Source: Collimonas sp. OK307
GTDB taxonomy: Bacteria > Pseudomonadota > Gammaproteobacteria > Burkholderiales > Burkholderiaceae_D
Direction: 5' to 3'
Length of the DNA stretch: 64,000 bases
Assembly: GCF_900113705.1 (NCBI RefSeq)
Contig: NZ_FOQI01000012.1
Coordinates: 109,670 to 173,669 of the forward strand
Within the stretch, counting starts at the first letter, position 1; the number at the start of each line of letters is the position of its first letter. This document shows, piece after piece, positions 1-10,116 of this stretch. The notes beneath the pieces were generated by a model. The model saw only the letters and a list, made by a program, of their open reading frames with translations, was not told where the DNA came from and did no database searches. The translations under genes were made by a program, and so were the position numbers.

Positions 1-2
1 GC

Positions 3-488
3 GCTCCTGGTTCGGTCGCCACTATCAAGATCGGCGAAAAGATCCTGACTTCGTATGACGCCAACGGCTTGTCGAAAGAAGATGCTGCCGCCAAGGACAA
101 GGCGTTCTCGACAGAACTGGCTGGCGACATCAAAGGCGCAGGCTATCCGAGCAAGGCCGATCCGGATCAGATGAACAAGCCGATGGTGCTGTTGCTGCTG
201 TTTATCCTGGTGATCTACGTGACCATGGTTTACGGCCCGATCGCAGCAATGCTGGTGGAAATGTTCCCTACCCGCATCCGCTACACTTCGATGTCCATGC
301 CTTACCATATCGGCAACGGCTGGTTCGGCGGTTTGCTGCCAACCACTGCCTTCGCACTGGTGGCGTTCAAGGGCGATATCTACTATGGCCTCTGGTATCC
401 GATCGTCATCGCAGCAGCCACTTTTGTCATCGGCATGCTGTTTGTCAAGGAAACCAAAGACTACGATATTTACCAGGCCGAGCGCTAA
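3..488 (+). CDS. MFS transporter, MHS family (3' end only)
   Basis: This is the C-terminal end of a metabolite:H+ symporter. The reading frame is open from the left edge, so the start lies upstream. About 160 residues are visible: a soluble stretch rich in Lys, Ala and Asp, then three hydrophobic segments and a short polar tail. The motif FPTRIRYTSMSMPYHIGNGW is the signature near the penultimate helices of MHS-type carriers (ProP, KgtP, ShiA relatives). The substrate cannot be told from this part. The soluble stretch before the last helices is longer than in ProP and fits the larger MHS-like carriers common in Burkholderiales. A strong hairpin terminator follows the stop codon. Confidence 0.85.
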   Translation, partial: APGSVATIKIGEKILTSYDANGLSKEDAAAKDKAFSTELAGDIKGAGYPSKADPDQMNKPMVLLLLFILVIYVTMVYGPIAAMLVEMFPTRIRYTSMSMPYHIGNGWFGGLLPTTAFALVAFKGDIYYGLWYPIVIAAATFVIGMLFVKETKDYDIYQAER

Positions 489-536
489 TCAACGATATGG
501 CATATCCTTACGGCTATGCCTGAGCAGCGTAAAAAG

Positions 537-566
537 AGCCGCCAGATGATTCTGGCGGCTTTTTTC
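537..566 (+). terminator. Rho-independent terminator after the MHS transporter
   Basis: A perfect 10-bp stem (AGCCGCCAGA / TCTGGCGGCT) with a TGAT loop is followed by a T-run. It ends the upstream transporter transcript and separates it from purT. Confidence 0.9.
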
Positions 567-750
567 ATTCTGCCAACTGTCCATGCGCCTCGATATTTGG
601 TATTGTCGGGCGTTGGCCAACAATAATGCTTTGCTTTACATGGCCAGCCGAATTCAGAAAATACACGCCCTCTTATTTACGAACTGCCATCATCTACTTC
701 ACCCATCAACGATTAATACGGCGCGTCATGCACCGCAGCTCCTTTCCAAA

Positions 751-1962
751 ATGAAGACACCAAACAGAATCGGTACCCCGCTCTCCCCTTCCGCCACCAA
801 AGTCATGCTGCTGGGCTCCGGCGAACTTGGCAAAGAAGTCATCATCTCGCTGCAACGGCTGGGCGTTGAAGTGATTGCCGTCGACCGCTATCCGAACGCC
901 CCAGGCCATCAGGTCGCGCATCGCTCGCATGTCATCAACATGGCCGATGGCGTGGCGCTGGAAGCGCTGATTGCGCAAGAGAAGCCTGATCTGGTGGTAC
1001 CGGAAATTGAAGCGATTGCCACTGAAACGCTGGTCGCACTGGAAGCGGCCGGCAAGGTCACCGTGATCCCGACGGCGCGTGCCGCCTGGCTGACCATGAA
1101 CCGCGAAGGCATCCGCCGTCTGGCTGGCGAGACGCTGGGACTGGCAACTTCGCCTTACCGCTTCGCCAACAACCTGGATGAATTGAAAGCCGCCTGCTCG
1201 GCAATCGGCTTTCCTTGCGTGATCAAACCGGTCATGTCGTCTTCCGGCAAAGGCCAGTCGAAACTCGACAGCGCCAGTGAAATAGAAGCAGCCTGGGCTT
1301 ATGCCGCGGCTGGTGGCCGGGTCGATTCCGGGCGCGTCATCGTTGAAGGTTTTATCGATTTCGATTATGAAATTACGCTGTTGACAGTCAGAGCGCTGCA
1401 GCAGGATGGCAGCATCGCCACTCATTTCTGCGAGCCGATCGGCCACGTCCAGGTGCAAGGCGATTACGTCGAATCCTGGCAGCCGCATCCAATGCATCCG
1501 GAAGCGCTGCTCAAGGCGCGCGATATCGCCAAGAAAGTCACCGACAACCTCGGTGGCCTGGGCTTGTTCGGCGTCGAGCTGTTCGTCAAGAACGAGATGG
1601 TCTGGTTCTCCGAAGTCAGCCCGCGCCCGCACGACACCGGCATGGTCACCATGGCCAGCCAGCAGCAAAATGAATTCGAGTTGCATGCCAAGGCCATCCT
1701 CGGCTTGCCGGTCAACGTTGCCCTCCGCAGCCCGGCGGCTTCGGCGGTTATCTATGGCCAGCACGACGCCAAGGGAATTGCCTTTGAAGGCGTGGCGGAC
1801 GCGTTACGGGTTCCAGGCGTGGATATTCGCCTGTTCGGCAAACCGGAGTCGTTCCAGCGTCGTCGCATGGGCGTCGCGCTGGCTACCGGCGACGACGTCG
1901 AGACCGCGCGCATACGCGCCAAGCAGGCTGCGGCCAAGGTCAAGCCGGTGATCGTAGATTAA
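751..1962 (+). CDS. purT: Formate-dependent phosphoribosylglycinamide formyltransferase PurT
   Basis: PurT makes formyl-GAR from GAR, formate and ATP in cytosolic de novo purine synthesis. The protein is an ATP-grasp enzyme of 403 aa, close to the usual PurT length. Visible motifs are [12 protein letters not shown] (residues 19-30), [29 protein letters not shown] (about 161) and [13 protein letters not shown] (about 288), all near-identical to E. coli PurT. The frame is open further upstream from an ATG at 583, but those 56 residues have no PurT counterpart, so the start at 751 is preferred. No good ribosome-binding site is visible before it. Downstream is nadB after a 117-bp gap. Confidence 0.96.
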   Translation: MKTPNRIGTPLSPSATKVMLLGSGELGKEVIISLQRLGVEVIAVDRYPNAPGHQVAHRSHVINMADGVALEALIAQEKPDLVVPEIEAIATETLVALEAAGKVTVIPTARAAWLTMNREGIRRLAGETLGLATSPYRFANNLDELKAACSAIGFPCVIKPVMSSSGKGQSKLDSASEIEAAWAYAAAGGRVDSGRVIVEGFIDFDYEITLLTVRALQQDGSIATHFCEPIGHVQVQGDYVESWQPHPMHPEALLKARDIAKKVTDNLGGLGLFGVELFVKNEMVWFSEVSPRPHDTGMVTMASQQQNEFELHAKAILGLPVNVALRSPAASAVIYGQHDAKGIAFEGVADALRVPGVDIRLFGKPESFQRRRMGVALATGDDVETARIRAKQAAAKVKPVIVD

Positions 1963-2079
1963 TCCGATACAAAGCAGCTAGCAACACAGCGGTACCGTAA
2001 CAAAGGGTAGTAGAGACATCGCTCCGGACTCCGGTTCGGGGCGATCCAGATTAAAAGAACAAATAACCACACATTCACC

Positions 2080-3684
2080 ATGAAATTCGATGTCGCCATT
2101 ATCGGTAGCGGGCTGGCAGGCCTGTCGGTCGCGTTGCACCTCGCTGAGACCAACAAAGTTGCAGTCATCTCCAAACGCGCGCTGCTCGACGGCGCCAGCA
2201 ACTGGGCCCAGGGCGGCATCGCCGCTGTGCTCGATTCCGGCGACAGCCACGAACAGCATATCAACGACACCCTGATCGCGGGCGCCGGTTTATGCGACGA
2301 AAGCGCGACCCGCTTCATTGTTGAAAACGGCCGCTCCGCAATTGAATGGCTGATCGAACAAGGCGTACCCTTCACGCCTGACGCCAGCGCGGAACTGGGC
2401 TTCCACCTGACCCGCGAAGGCGGCCACAGCCAGCGCCGCATCATCCATGCCGCCGACGCCACCGGCCATGCGGTGCAAGTCACGCTGGAACAGAAGGTGC
2501 GCGCCCATCCCAACATCACGCTGCTGGAAGATCATTACGCCATCGACTTGATCACGTCGAAGAAGGTCGCCACTGGCGATAACGCTCCCCGCTGTCTCGG
2601 CCTGTACGCAAAAAACGTCAAGACCGGCAAAGTGCTGACCCTGGCTGCCAACCATACGGTGCTGGCGACCGGCGGCGCCGGCAAGGTCTACCTGTACACC
2701 ACCAATCCCGACAGCGCCACCGGCGACGGCATCGCCATGGCCTGGCGCGCCGGTTGCCGGGTAGCGAACATGGAATTCATCCAGTTCCATCCGACCTGCC
2801 TGTACCATCCTTATGCCAAGTCGTTCCTGATCACCGAAGCGATCCGCGGCGAAGGCGGCGTACTCAAATTGCCGGATACCGAAGGCGCCGATGCCGGCCT
2901 GCGTTTCATGCCGGCACACGACGAACGGGCCGAACTGGCGCCGCGCGACGTGGTGGCGCGGGCGATCGACTTCGAGATGAAAAAACGCGGCCTTGATCAT
3001 GTCGATCTCGACATCACGCACAAGTCGCCGGAATTCCTGAAAGAGCATTTCCCTACTATCTATGCCCGTTGCATGGAACTCGGCATCGACATCACCAAAC
3101 AGGCGATTCCGGTGGTGCCTGCAGTCCATTTCACCTGCGGCGGCATCGTTACCGACCTCAACGGCCGCACCGACTTGCCCGGCTTGTACGCAGTCGGCGA
3201 AACCGCTTATACCGGCTTGCACGGCGCCAACCGCCTGGCCAGCAATTCGCTGCTGGAATGCGTGGTGGTCGGCCGCGCCACCGCTAAATTCATCGCACAG
3301 CAAGAAAAGCCGAAAGCCATACCGCTGCCGGCCTGGGATGAAAGCCGCGTGACCGACGCCGATGAAGAAGTCGTGATTTCTCACAACTGGGATGAATTGC
3401 GTCGCTTCATGTGGAATTACGTCGGCATCGTGCGCACCAATAAACGGTTGGAACGGGCTCAGCACCGGATCCGCTTGCTGAAGGAAGAGATCGACGAGTA
3501 CTACGCCCACTTCCGCATCAGCCGCGATTTGCTAGAGTTGCGCAACCTGGTGCAGGTGGCTTCGCTGATCGTCGAAAGCGCACTGTCGCGCCATGAAAGC
3601 CGTGGCCTGCACTACAGCCAGGATTATCCAGAGACGCTGGCCAAGGCTTTGCCGAGCGTGCTGACACCGCCACAGCGGCGTTAA
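2080..3684 (+). CDS. nadB: L-aspartate oxidase NadB
   Basis: NadB oxidises L-aspartate to iminoaspartate with FAD, the first step of de novo NAD synthesis; NadA (encoded at 8.9-10.1 kb) uses the product. The 534-aa protein has the N-terminal FAD-binding motif [10 protein letters not shown] (residues 8-17), the [12 protein letters not shown] segment, the active-site regions [12 protein letters not shown] (about 234-245) and [12 protein letters not shown], the [10 protein letters not shown] motif, and the C-terminal three-helix domain of the succinate dehydrogenase/fumarate reductase family. Length and motifs fit a complete enzyme. It is transcribed opposite to nadA-nadC, from which it is separated by three unrelated genes. 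Confidence 0.96.
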   Translation: MKFDVAIIGSGLAGLSVALHLAETNKVAVISKRALLDGASNWAQGGIAAVLDSGDSHEQHINDTLIAGAGLCDESATRFIVENGRSAIEWLIEQGVPFTPDASAELGFHLTREGGHSQRRIIHAADATGHAVQVTLEQKVRAHPNITLLEDHYAIDLITSKKVATGDNAPRCLGLYAKNVKTGKVLTLAANHTVLATGGAGKVYLYTTNPDSATGDGIAMAWRAGCRVANMEFIQFHPTCLYHPYAKSFLITEAIRGEGGVLKLPDTEGADAGLRFMPAHDERAELAPRDVVARAIDFEMKKRGLDHVDLDITHKSPEFLKEHFPTIYARCMELGIDITKQAIPVVPAVHFTCGGIVTDLNGRTDLPGLYAVGETAYTGLHGANRLASNSLLECVVVGRATAKFIAQQEKPKAIPLPAWDESRVTDADEEVVISHNWDELRRFMWNYVGIVRTNKRLERAQHRIRLLKEEIDEYYAHFRISRDLLELRNLVQVASLIVESALSRHESRGLHYSQDYPETLAKALPSVLTPPQRR

Positions 3685-3738
3685 GCGTTAGATTACGTTC
3701 ATCCGGCGCGCAGACGAATAGACGAATTGCGCGCCAAG

Positions 3739-3784
3739 AAACGGAGTGTTTGCCGCCGGCACCGGCGCTACACTCCGTTTTTCC
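3739..3784 (+). terminator. Rho-independent terminator after nadB
   Basis: An 11-bp perfect stem (AAACGGAGTGT at 3739-3749 with ACACTCCGTTT at 3770-3780) is followed by T residues; the loop can form a small inner GC stem. It lies inside the longest open frame of the next gene, which argues for that gene starting downstream at 3806. Confidence 0.85.
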
Positions 3785-3805
3785 AAGAAAAAATGCAGAA
3801 ATTTC

Positions 3806-5038
3806 ATGACTTCAAAACTTTCCCCTGTCCTTCCTCGCTCGCTGGTAGCGCTCACATGGTCTAACCTGGCGGCACAATCGGCGGAGCAATTAAGCCTGGC
3901 GGCGGCCCCGATCATGGCCGTACTGATGCTAGGTGCAGGGCCTGGCGAAATCGGCATGCTGGCGGCAGTGCAGTCGTTGCCGTTTCTGTTGCTGTCGATC
4001 CCATTCGGCTTGCTGGCCGACCGTACCTCGCGCCGGCGCCTGATGGTGGCGGCAGAGGCGCTACGCATGCTGGCCTTGCTTGGCGTGCTGGCGGCGATTC
4101 TCCTGAACCATCTTTCGATCGAGTTGCTGGCGGTACTCGGCTTCATCGGCGCCGTCGGTACGGTAGGTTTCAGTGTCGCCGCACCTGCCCTGGTACCGGC
4201 GCTGGTAGAGCGCGAGAACCTTGCGAAAGCCAACGGCCGGCTGGAACTTGCCCGCAGCGCCGCTTTTGCCGCCGGTCCGGCATTGGGCGGCGCGCTGACT
4301 TCCTGGGCCGGCGCTTCGGCCGCGTTCGTGTTGGCTGCCATGCTATCCGGATCGGCAGTGGTGCTGCTGCTGCAACTGCGTGAACCACAGCGCACGCCGG
4401 CGCCAGCCCGTCATCCCTTGCTCGAGTTACGCGATGGTGCACACCTGGTCTGGCGCGATAATTTGCTGCGGCCGATCCTGTTGACCGCCGTGGCCTGGAA
4501 CATTTCCTGGTTTGTATTGCAGGCTGCCTATGTGCCTTACGCGGTGCGGAAGCTCGGGCTCACTGCCGGCGAGGTCGGCATGACGCTTGGCGCGTATGGC
4601 GTAGGCATGATGGTCGGCGCGCTGCTGACGTCGCGCGTGGTGGCGCGGCTGCCGTTTGGCCGCGCGATCCAGCTCGGCCCGGTGATCTCGGTACTGGCTG
4701 CGCTCACGATGGTGGCGACACTCGCGTTCCCGAGCGGCGTGTTGGCAGCTGTCGCCTTCTTTCTGTTCGGTGTGGGCCCGATTATCTGGGTTATCACCTC
4801 AACCACATTGCGCCAGACAGTCACGCCAGGCGCCATGCTGGGACGGGTATCGGCGATTTTCCTCACCGTGAATACGGGAGCGCGGCCGATTGGTGCCGCG
4901 CTTGGCGGCCTGGTCGGCGCACGTTGGGGTGAATCAGCCTGCCTGGCGCTGGCGCTGGCAGGTTTCGTAGTGCAAGCCTGGATCATATTCGACTCCGAGG
5001 TGCGCGTGCTGCAGCGCCTGCCAGCGCCGCTCGCCTGA
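3806..5038 (+). CDS. MFS exporter (EntS / MFS_3-like)
   Basis: A 410-aa major facilitator with about 12 hydrophobic segments. The loop between helices 2 and 3 reads FGLLADRTSRRRLM, the MFS motif, and the overall pattern (SLVALTWSNLAAQSAEQLSLAAAP at the N-terminus, NGRLELARSAAFAAGPALGG in helix 5) is that of the EntS/MFS_3 group, which exports siderophores or drugs. The substrate is unknown. An in-frame start at 3746 would lie inside the nadB terminator, so the ATG at 3806 is chosen. The gene stands alone between nadB and an MHS transporter. Confidence 0.85.
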   Translation: MTSKLSPVLPRSLVALTWSNLAAQSAEQLSLAAAPIMAVLMLGAGPGEIGMLAAVQSLPFLLLSIPFGLLADRTSRRRLMVAAEALRMLALLGVLAAILLNHLSIELLAVLGFIGAVGTVGFSVAAPALVPALVERENLAKANGRLELARSAAFAAGPALGGALTSWAGASAAFVLAAMLSGSAVVLLLQLREPQRTPAPARHPLLELRDGAHLVWRDNLLRPILLTAVAWNISWFVLQAAYVPYAVRKLGLTAGEVGMTLGAYGVGMMVGALLTSRVVARLPFGRAIQLGPVISVLAALTMVATLAFPSGVLAAVAFFLFGVGPIIWVITSTTLRQTVTPGAMLGRVSAIFLTVNTGARPIGAALGGLVGARWGESACLALALAGFVVQAWIIFDSEVRVLQRLPAPLA

Positions 5039-5136
5039 AAGATAATGATGAATGATGGACGCTTTAGATAGTGTCGCAATTCGCTCATCTCGGCTATGCT
5101 TGGAAATCAAAATCAAAACCATAACGAGGAGACACG

Positions 5137-6450
5137 ATGAGTGCAGCGTCAGAGAAAATCACATCCATCCCAAGCCCGCCGCAAAACAGCGCCAGGAAAG
5201 TAATCTTCGCCAGTTTCATCGGCACCGCTATTGAATTCTACGACTTCTATGTCTACGCGACTGCGGCAGCGCTGGTCATCGGCCCGATATTTTTCCCGCA
5301 CGATTCGCCGACCGCCCAGGCGCTGTCGGCATTTGTCACCTTTGGCATCGCGTTTATCGCACGACCGATCGGAGCTTTTCTGTTCGGTCATTTTGGCGAC
5401 CGGATCGGTCGTAAATCGACGCTGGTGATTTCATTGCTGGTGATGGGTATCTCCACCATGCTGATCGGCTTCTTGCCGGGGTACGACAGCATCGGCACAC
5501 TGGCCCCCGTCCTGCTGTGCGTATTGCGCTTCGCCCAGGGCATCGGCCTTGGCGGCGAATGGGGTGGCGCGGCGCTACTCGCAACCGAATATGCACCGGC
5601 TGGAAAACGCGGCAGGTACGGCATGTTTCCGCAACTCGGGCCCTCGGTCGGCTTTTTGATGGCGAACGGCCTGTTCCTGGCGTTGGCGTTGGGCCTGTCG
5701 GATGCACAGTTCAAGAGCTGGGGCTGGCGCGTGCCGTTTATTTTCAGTGCGGCGCTGGTAGTGCTGGGACTGTATGTCCGGATGAAGATCGCCGAAACGC
5801 CGGTGTTTGCCGCCGCGCTGGAAAAGCGCGAGCCCGTCAAAGTGCCGGCTATCACCTTGTTCAAACATAACTGGCGGCCTGTAATGCTGGGCGCGGTCGC
5901 GATGATCGTCTGCTACACGCTGTTCTATATTGCCACCGTATTTTCGCTGTCGTATGGCGTCACCACCTTGCATATCCCGCGGCAGGAATTCCTGGCGCTA
6001 CTGTGCCTGGCAGTGGTGTTCATGGCGCTGGCGACGCCGTTGTCGGCCATCGCCAGCGACCGCTTCGGCCGCCGGCCGGTGCTGATAGCCGGCACCCTGG
6101 CGGCTATCGCTGCGGGCTTTACCATGCAACCGCTGTTTGGCAGCGGCAATACGGTAGCGATTGCCTTGTTCCTGATCATTTTCCTGTTCTTGATGGGCGT
6201 CACATTCGCGCCGATGGGAGCGTTGCTGCCAGAGCTGTTTCCCACCAGCGTGCGCTATACCGGCGCCGGTGTCGCCTATAACATCGGCGGCATCCTCGGC
6301 GCATCGGTGGCGCCCTACATCGCGCAATTGCTGGCGCAGCGCGGCGGCCTGGCTTATGTCGGCGCTTATGTATCGGTTGCGGCGACACTGAGCCTGATCG
6401 CGGTGCTATGCATGCGCGAGACACGTCACGACAATCTGCAGCAGGTTTAG
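5137..6450 (+). CDS. MFS transporter, MHS (metabolite:H+ symporter) family
   Basis: A complete 437-aa MHS-family proton symporter of the inner membrane (KgtP/ShiA/ProP relatives, which import dicarboxylates, shikimate or osmolytes). Family features are SFIGTAIEFYDFYVYATAAA in helix 1, FGHFGDRIGRKS (about 81-92) in loop 2-3, RFAQGIGLGGEWGGAALLATE in helix 4, SDRFGRRPVL in the second half, and LLPELFPTSVRYTGAGVAYN near helix 10. A GAGGAG ribosome-binding site lies a few bases before the ATG. The substrate cannot be assigned. It is followed closely by a secreted M20 peptidase, so uptake of a peptidase product is possible but unproven. Confidence 0.92.
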   Translation: MSAASEKITSIPSPPQNSARKVIFASFIGTAIEFYDFYVYATAAALVIGPIFFPHDSPTAQALSAFVTFGIAFIARPIGAFLFGHFGDRIGRKSTLVISLLVMGISTMLIGFLPGYDSIGTLAPVLLCVLRFAQGIGLGGEWGGAALLATEYAPAGKRGRYGMFPQLGPSVGFLMANGLFLALALGLSDAQFKSWGWRVPFIFSAALVVLGLYVRMKIAETPVFAAALEKREPVKVPAITLFKHNWRPVMLGAVAMIVCYTLFYIATVFSLSYGVTTLHIPRQEFLALLCLAVVFMALATPLSAIASDRFGRRPVLIAGTLAAIAAGFTMQPLFGSGNTVAIALFLIIFLFLMGVTFAPMGALLPELFPTSVRYTGAGVAYNIGGILGASVAPYIAQLLAQRGGLAYVGAYVSVAATLSLIAVLCMRETRHDNLQQV

Positions 6451-6510
6451 CAGCGAATCAAACCGCAGCACGACACATTTTCTATGTTTGTATAACGGAG
6501 ACAAAAATTG

Positions 6511-7800
6511 ATGCAAGCATCCCTTTCCTTGAAAAAAAATCTGCTCAATAGCCTGATTTTTCCAGCACTGGCATTTAGTGCCGGCCTGGTGCTGGCGGCC
6601 CCGGTGGCGCCGGTATACGAGCTGGCGCAAAAGGAAAAGCCGGCAATGATGGATACCATGCGCGACCTGGTGAATATCGAATCGGGCAGCAAGGATCTTG
6701 AAGGCCTGGCAAAGATCGCCAGCCTGATTCGCGATCGCCTGACGCAGCTGGGCGGCAAGGCTGAGTTGCTGGATGCCCCGGAAATTTACCGGATGGGCGA
6801 CACACCGGAAAAGATCGGGCAAATCGTCCATGCGGTGTTCAAGGGCACCGGTAAGCGCAAGATCATGCTGATCGCCCACATGGATACCGTGTACCTGCGT
6901 GGCATGCTGAAAAATCAGCAATACCGGGTCGACGGCGACAAAGCCTACGGCCTCGGCATTGCCGACGACAAGCAAGGTGTCGCTACCATCTTGCATACCA
7001 TCGCTATCCTGCAAAAAATCGGCTTCAAGGATTACGACACGTTGACCGTGCTGATTAACGGCGATGAAGAAATCAGCTCACCGGGCGGCCGCAGCTTGCA
7101 TACCAAATTGGGTGCGGAACAGGATGCCGTGTTTTCCTACGAAGGCGGCGGCGCCAAAGGCGAGTTGCGGTTGGCGACCAGCGGTATCGCGGCCGCCTAT
7201 CTGACGGTTGACGGTAAATCTTCACATGCCGGCGCCGCACCCGAAAAAGGCATCAACGCCTTGTATGAACTGTCGCATCAACTGTTACAGCTGAACTCCT
7301 TGTCACAACCGGAACGTGGCCTGAAATTGAACTGGACCGTGGCGCAAGCCGGCACCAACCGCAACGTGATTCCCGCCAGCGCCAGTGCGCAAGCCGATGC
7401 CCGCGCCCTGAAGATGAGCGATTTCGAGCAGTTGCAAACCCAGTTGCAGGAGCGCGTCAAGAATCAACTGATTCCGGATGCCAAAGTCCATCTGAAATTT
7501 GAAATGCGCCGGCCGCCGCTGGAAACCAATGCTGCGTCGCGCGCGGTGTCGGCCCATGGCGCGGCGATATATCAGGAACTCGGTTTACCGATGACGATAG
7601 TAGACGTAGCTAGCGGCGGCGGTACCGATGCCGCGTTCGCTGCGTTGAAATCGAAAGGGGCTGTGATCGAAGGAATGGGACTGACCGGTTACGGCGCGCA
7701 TTCGAATGATGCGGAATATGTCCTGCTGAATACCATTGTTCCGCGCCTGTATTTATCGACACGGCTGATCATGGATTTTGCTCAAGGTAAAGTCCAGTAA
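6511..7800 (+). CDS. Secreted M20 metallopeptidase (glutamate carboxypeptidase-like)
   Basis: A zinc peptidase of the M20A family related to carboxypeptidase G2, which removes C-terminal glutamate from folate-like or peptide substrates. The N-terminus is a signal peptide (two Lys, then hydrophobic residues, cleavage near LVLAAP). Metal and catalytic residues are visible: His123 and Asp125 in AHMDTVY, Asp152 in GIADDKQG, Glu186-Glu187 in NGDEEIS, and His397 in GYGAHSNDAEY. The dimerisation domain lies between. Length is 429 aa, normal for the family. The ATG at 6511 has a GGAG ten bases upstream; a TTG directly before it is less likely. Action in the periplasm is inferred from the signal peptide. 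Confidence 0.92.
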   Translation: MQASLSLKKNLLNSLIFPALAFSAGLVLAAPVAPVYELAQKEKPAMMDTMRDLVNIESGSKDLEGLAKIASLIRDRLTQLGGKAELLDAPEIYRMGDTPEKIGQIVHAVFKGTGKRKIMLIAHMDTVYLRGMLKNQQYRVDGDKAYGLGIADDKQGVATILHTIAILQKIGFKDYDTLTVLINGDEEISSPGGRSLHTKLGAEQDAVFSYEGGGAKGELRLATSGIAAAYLTVDGKSSHAGAAPEKGINALYELSHQLLQLNSLSQPERGLKLNWTVAQAGTNRNVIPASASAQADARALKMSDFEQLQTQLQERVKNQLIPDAKVHLKFEMRRPPLETNAASRAVSAHGAAIYQELGLPMTIVDVASGGGTDAAFAALKSKGAVIEGMGLTGYGAHSNDAEYVLLNTIVPRLYLSTRLIMDFAQGKVQ

Positions 7801-7841
7801 AGCTTCGGATAAAACCACGGGCACCCGAGGCGCGTGGCCGT

Positions 7842-7985
7842 ATGATCCGAATCGAAACACGCCTGGATCATATGGCCACCAAAGAAGATATGTCCAAACT
7901 CGGGTCCATTCTTCTAAGATGGTTTATCATCACAGCCGTCTCCCTGACAGCGCTGGCGTTCACTGCAGCAAAACTCATTCACTAA
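7842..7985 (+). CDS. Putative 47-aa single-span membrane protein
   Basis: A short open frame reads MIRIETRLDHMATKEDMSKL and then a hydrophobic helix of about 20 residues ending AAKLIH. A charged amphipathic stretch followed by one C-terminal membrane helix is the layout of small coiled-coil membrane proteins (DUF1640/XhlA-like tails), though those are usually longer. A weak GAGG lies about 11 bases before the ATG. It could be a real small protein or the remnant of a larger one. It is convergent with nadC, with only 45 bases between stop codons. Confidence 0.4.
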   Translation: MIRIETRLDHMATKEDMSKLGSILLRWFIITAVSLTALAFTAAKLIH

Positions 7986-8030
7986 GCTTACTCGCCGGGC
8001 GCATACGCCTGAAGTACAACCATCACCAAT

Positions 8031-8909
8031 TCACGCAATAATCCGCAGTGAATAATCGGTCGCCCGGACATCCTTGGTCAGGCTGCCGATAGAAATCCGG
8101 TCAACGCCGGTTTCAGCGATCGCCCGCACCGTCTCCATGTTGATGCCACCGGAAGCTTCCAGCAGCGCTCTGCCGGCGGTCAGGTTGACTGCATCACGCA
8201 TCGCATCGAGGCTGAAGTTATCCAGCAGAATCGATTTCGCGCCTGCGCGCAAAGCCTCATCCAGCTGCACCAGGCTTTCCACTTCAATCTGCACCGTGAC
8301 ACCTGCATCCAGCTTGTCCGCCGCCTGCATGGCTGCTGCAATGCCGCCAGCCGCCGCGATGTGATTTTCCTTGATCAGGATGCCATCGTACAAAGCCAGG
8401 CGCTGGTTATGTCCGCCGCCTACCCGTACCGCGTATTTTTGCGCCAGGCGCAGGCCAGGCAAGGTTTTGCGCGTATCGAGAATATGCGCCTTGGTGTCGG
8501 CAATGGCGTTGACATAAACGCGCGTTGCGCTGGCCACGCCGGACAACAGCTGCAGGAAATTCAAGGCGCCGCGCTCGGCGGTCAGTAGCGCCCGGGCCGG
8601 TGCGGTTATCAGGCAAACCTGGCTGTCGGCGCTCATCAGGTCGCCTTCTGCATAAGACCAGTCGATATGAATGCGTGCGTCGAGCTGCCGCATCACGGCT
8701 TCGAACCATGGTGCGCCGCACAGCACTGCCTGTTCGCGCACGATCACGCGCGCCTTGACCATTTGTTGCTCGGGGACCAGCTTGCCGGTCAGATCGCCGC
8801 TGCCGACATCTTCCGCAATCGCGGTGCGGATATTGTTATCGAAGGCCGTTTGCAGCGCAGCATCAAACGGCGCAAAACGATTCTCTAAAGTGCTGGTGGA
8901 AGTACTCAT
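8031..8909 (-). CDS. nadC: Quinolinate phosphoribosyltransferase (decarboxylating) NadC
   Basis: NadC converts quinolinate and PRPP to nicotinate mononucleotide with loss of CO2. The 292-aa protein has the N-terminal open-face domain ([24 protein letters not shown]) and the barrel with [43 protein letters not shown] and LEASGGI motifs, all standard for type II PRTases. Its ATG overlaps the nadA stop by 4 bases, so the two genes are one operon with coupled translation. Confidence 0.97.
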   Translation of the reverse strand: MSTSTSTLENRFAPFDAALQTAFDNNIRTAIAEDVGSGDLTGKLVPEQQMVKARVIVREQAVLCGAPWFEAVMRQLDARIHIDWSYAEGDLMSADSQVCLITAPARALLTAERGALNFLQLLSGVASATRVYVNAIADTKAHILDTRKTLPGLRLAQKYAVRVGGGHNQRLALYDGILIKENHIAAAGGIAAAMQAADKLDAGVTVQIEVESLVQLDEALRAGAKSILLDNFSLDAMRDAVNLTAGRALLEASGGINMETVRAIAETGVDRISIGSLTKDVRATDYSLRIIA

Positions 8910-10069
8910 GCGGGACCGATTCCTGAAAACAGTTTTTGTTCTTGCGCCAGATCGCCGGACGGGCGCACATTAGCTTTGCGTTGCGCCGCAAAGTCGAGCA
9001 TGCGATCGATGCAGACCACGGCTTTGCGGCCGATTTCAGCATCGACATGGATTTCATTGCTGCCGGATTCCAGCACGTCGGCCAGATTCTGCAAGCCATT
9101 CATCGCCATCCAGGGGCAATGCGCGCAGCTCTTGCAGGTGGCGCTGTTACCGGCTGTCGGGGCGTCGATAAAGCGTTTGCCCGGCGCCGCCATTCTCATC
9201 TTGTGCAAAATGCCGTTATCGGTGGCGACGATGAATTCGTCGGCGTCCAGGCGTTGCGCGGCGGCGATCAATTGCGTGGTGGAGCCGACTACGTCGGCTT
9301 GCGCCACCACTGCTTCCGGCGCTTCCGGATGCACCAGGATCTTGGCGTTCGGATGCTGCTGACGCAGCAATTCCAGTTCGACACCCTTGAATTCGTCATG
9401 CACCAGGCAGGATCCCTGCCATAGCAACATGTCAGCTCCGGTCTGTTTCTGTATATAGCCGCCCAGATGCTTATCGGGCGCCCACAGGATCTTTTTACCC
9501 TGGGCATGCAAATGCGCCACGATGTCGAGCCCGATGGAGGAAGTGACCATCCAGTCGGCACGCGCTTTGACGGCGGCACTGGTATTGGCGTACACCACCA
9601 CGGTGCGATCAGGGTGGGCATCGCAAAAAGCGGAAAACTCGTCGGCCGGGCAGCCCAGGTCGAGCGAACAGGTCGCATCCAGGTCAGGCATCAGCACGCG
9701 CTTGTGCGGGCTCAGGATTTTTGAGGTTTCCCCCATGAACTTGACGCCGGCGACCACCAGCGTCTTGGCCGGATGATCGCGGCCGAAGCGCGCCATTTCC
9801 AGCGAATCGGATACGCAGCCGCCGGTTTCTTCTGCCAGGTCCTGCAAATCGCCATCGACATAATAGTGGGCGACCAGTACCGCCTGCTGTTCTTTCAGCA
9901 AGCGTTTTATACGCTCCTTGAGCGCGATTTTCTGGTCTGGCGTGGGGGTATCGGGAACGCGGGCCCAGGCGTGGGCAGTACAGCTGGTACCTGAACTGGA
10001 ACCCAAGCTGCTGCCTGGGTCCATTTGCGGCCGCTCGAATTCAACGGTTTTGATGGCGTGGGTTTGCAT
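8906..10069 (-). CDS. nadA: Quinolinate synthase NadA
   Basis: NadA condenses iminoaspartate (from NadB) with dihydroxyacetone phosphate to quinolinate, using a [4Fe-4S] cluster. The three cluster cysteines are recognisable: Cys134 in [10 protein letters not shown], the Cys of [11 protein letters not shown], and one of the [10 protein letters not shown] cysteines near the C-terminus. Other motifs are [25 protein letters not shown] and FIVATDNGI. The protein is 387 aa with an N-terminal extension of about 45 weakly conserved residues. It is the first gene of the nadA-nadC operon. A 12-bp tandem repeat lies just upstream in the leader. Confidence 0.97.
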   Translation of the reverse strand: MQTHAIKTVEFERPQMDPGSSLGSSSGTSCTAHAWARVPDTPTPDQKIALKERIKRLLKEQQAVLVAHYYVDGDLQDLAEETGGCVSDSLEMARFGRDHPAKTLVVAGVKFMGETSKILSPHKRVLMPDLDATCSLDLGCPADEFSAFCDAHPDRTVVVYANTSAAVKARADWMVTSSIGLDIVAHLHAQGKKILWAPDKHLGGYIQKQTGADMLLWQGSCLVHDEFKGVELELLRQQHPNAKILVHPEAPEAVVAQADVVGSTTQLIAAAQRLDADEFIVATDNGILHKMRMAAPGKRFIDAPTAGNSATCKSCAHCPWMAMNGLQNLADVLESGSNEIHVDAEIGRKAVVCIDRMLDFAAQRKANVRPSGDLAQEQKLFSGIGPA

Positions 10070-10080
10070 GGCGATGATCG

Positions 10081-10116
10081 GTAAATGCGTGGGTAAATGC
10101 GTAGGTGAATACGTGG
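10081..10116. repeat. 12-bp tandem repeat (3 units) upstream of nadA
   Basis: Three consecutive 12-mers, GTAAATGCGTGG, GTAAATGCGTAG and GTGAATACGTGG, end-to-end. They lie 12 bases before the nadA start codon on the nadA leader. The remaining spacer to the divergent gene at 10357 holds the promoters of both units, which I cannot place with confidence. Confidence 0.8.

Noticed and set aside
706..1764. A 352-aa open frame on the minus strand opposite purT
   Set aside because: It mirrors the codon structure of purT, has no recognisable domain, and purT itself is clear.
1963..2079. A riboswitch or attenuator between purT and nadB
   Set aside because: Only a weak hairpin with G-U pairs is visible (about 2016-2045); no conserved riboswitch core or T-run.
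2290..3510. A 406-aa minus-strand frame opposite nadB
   Set aside because: A shadow of a G+C-rich gene; low-complexity composition and no family features.
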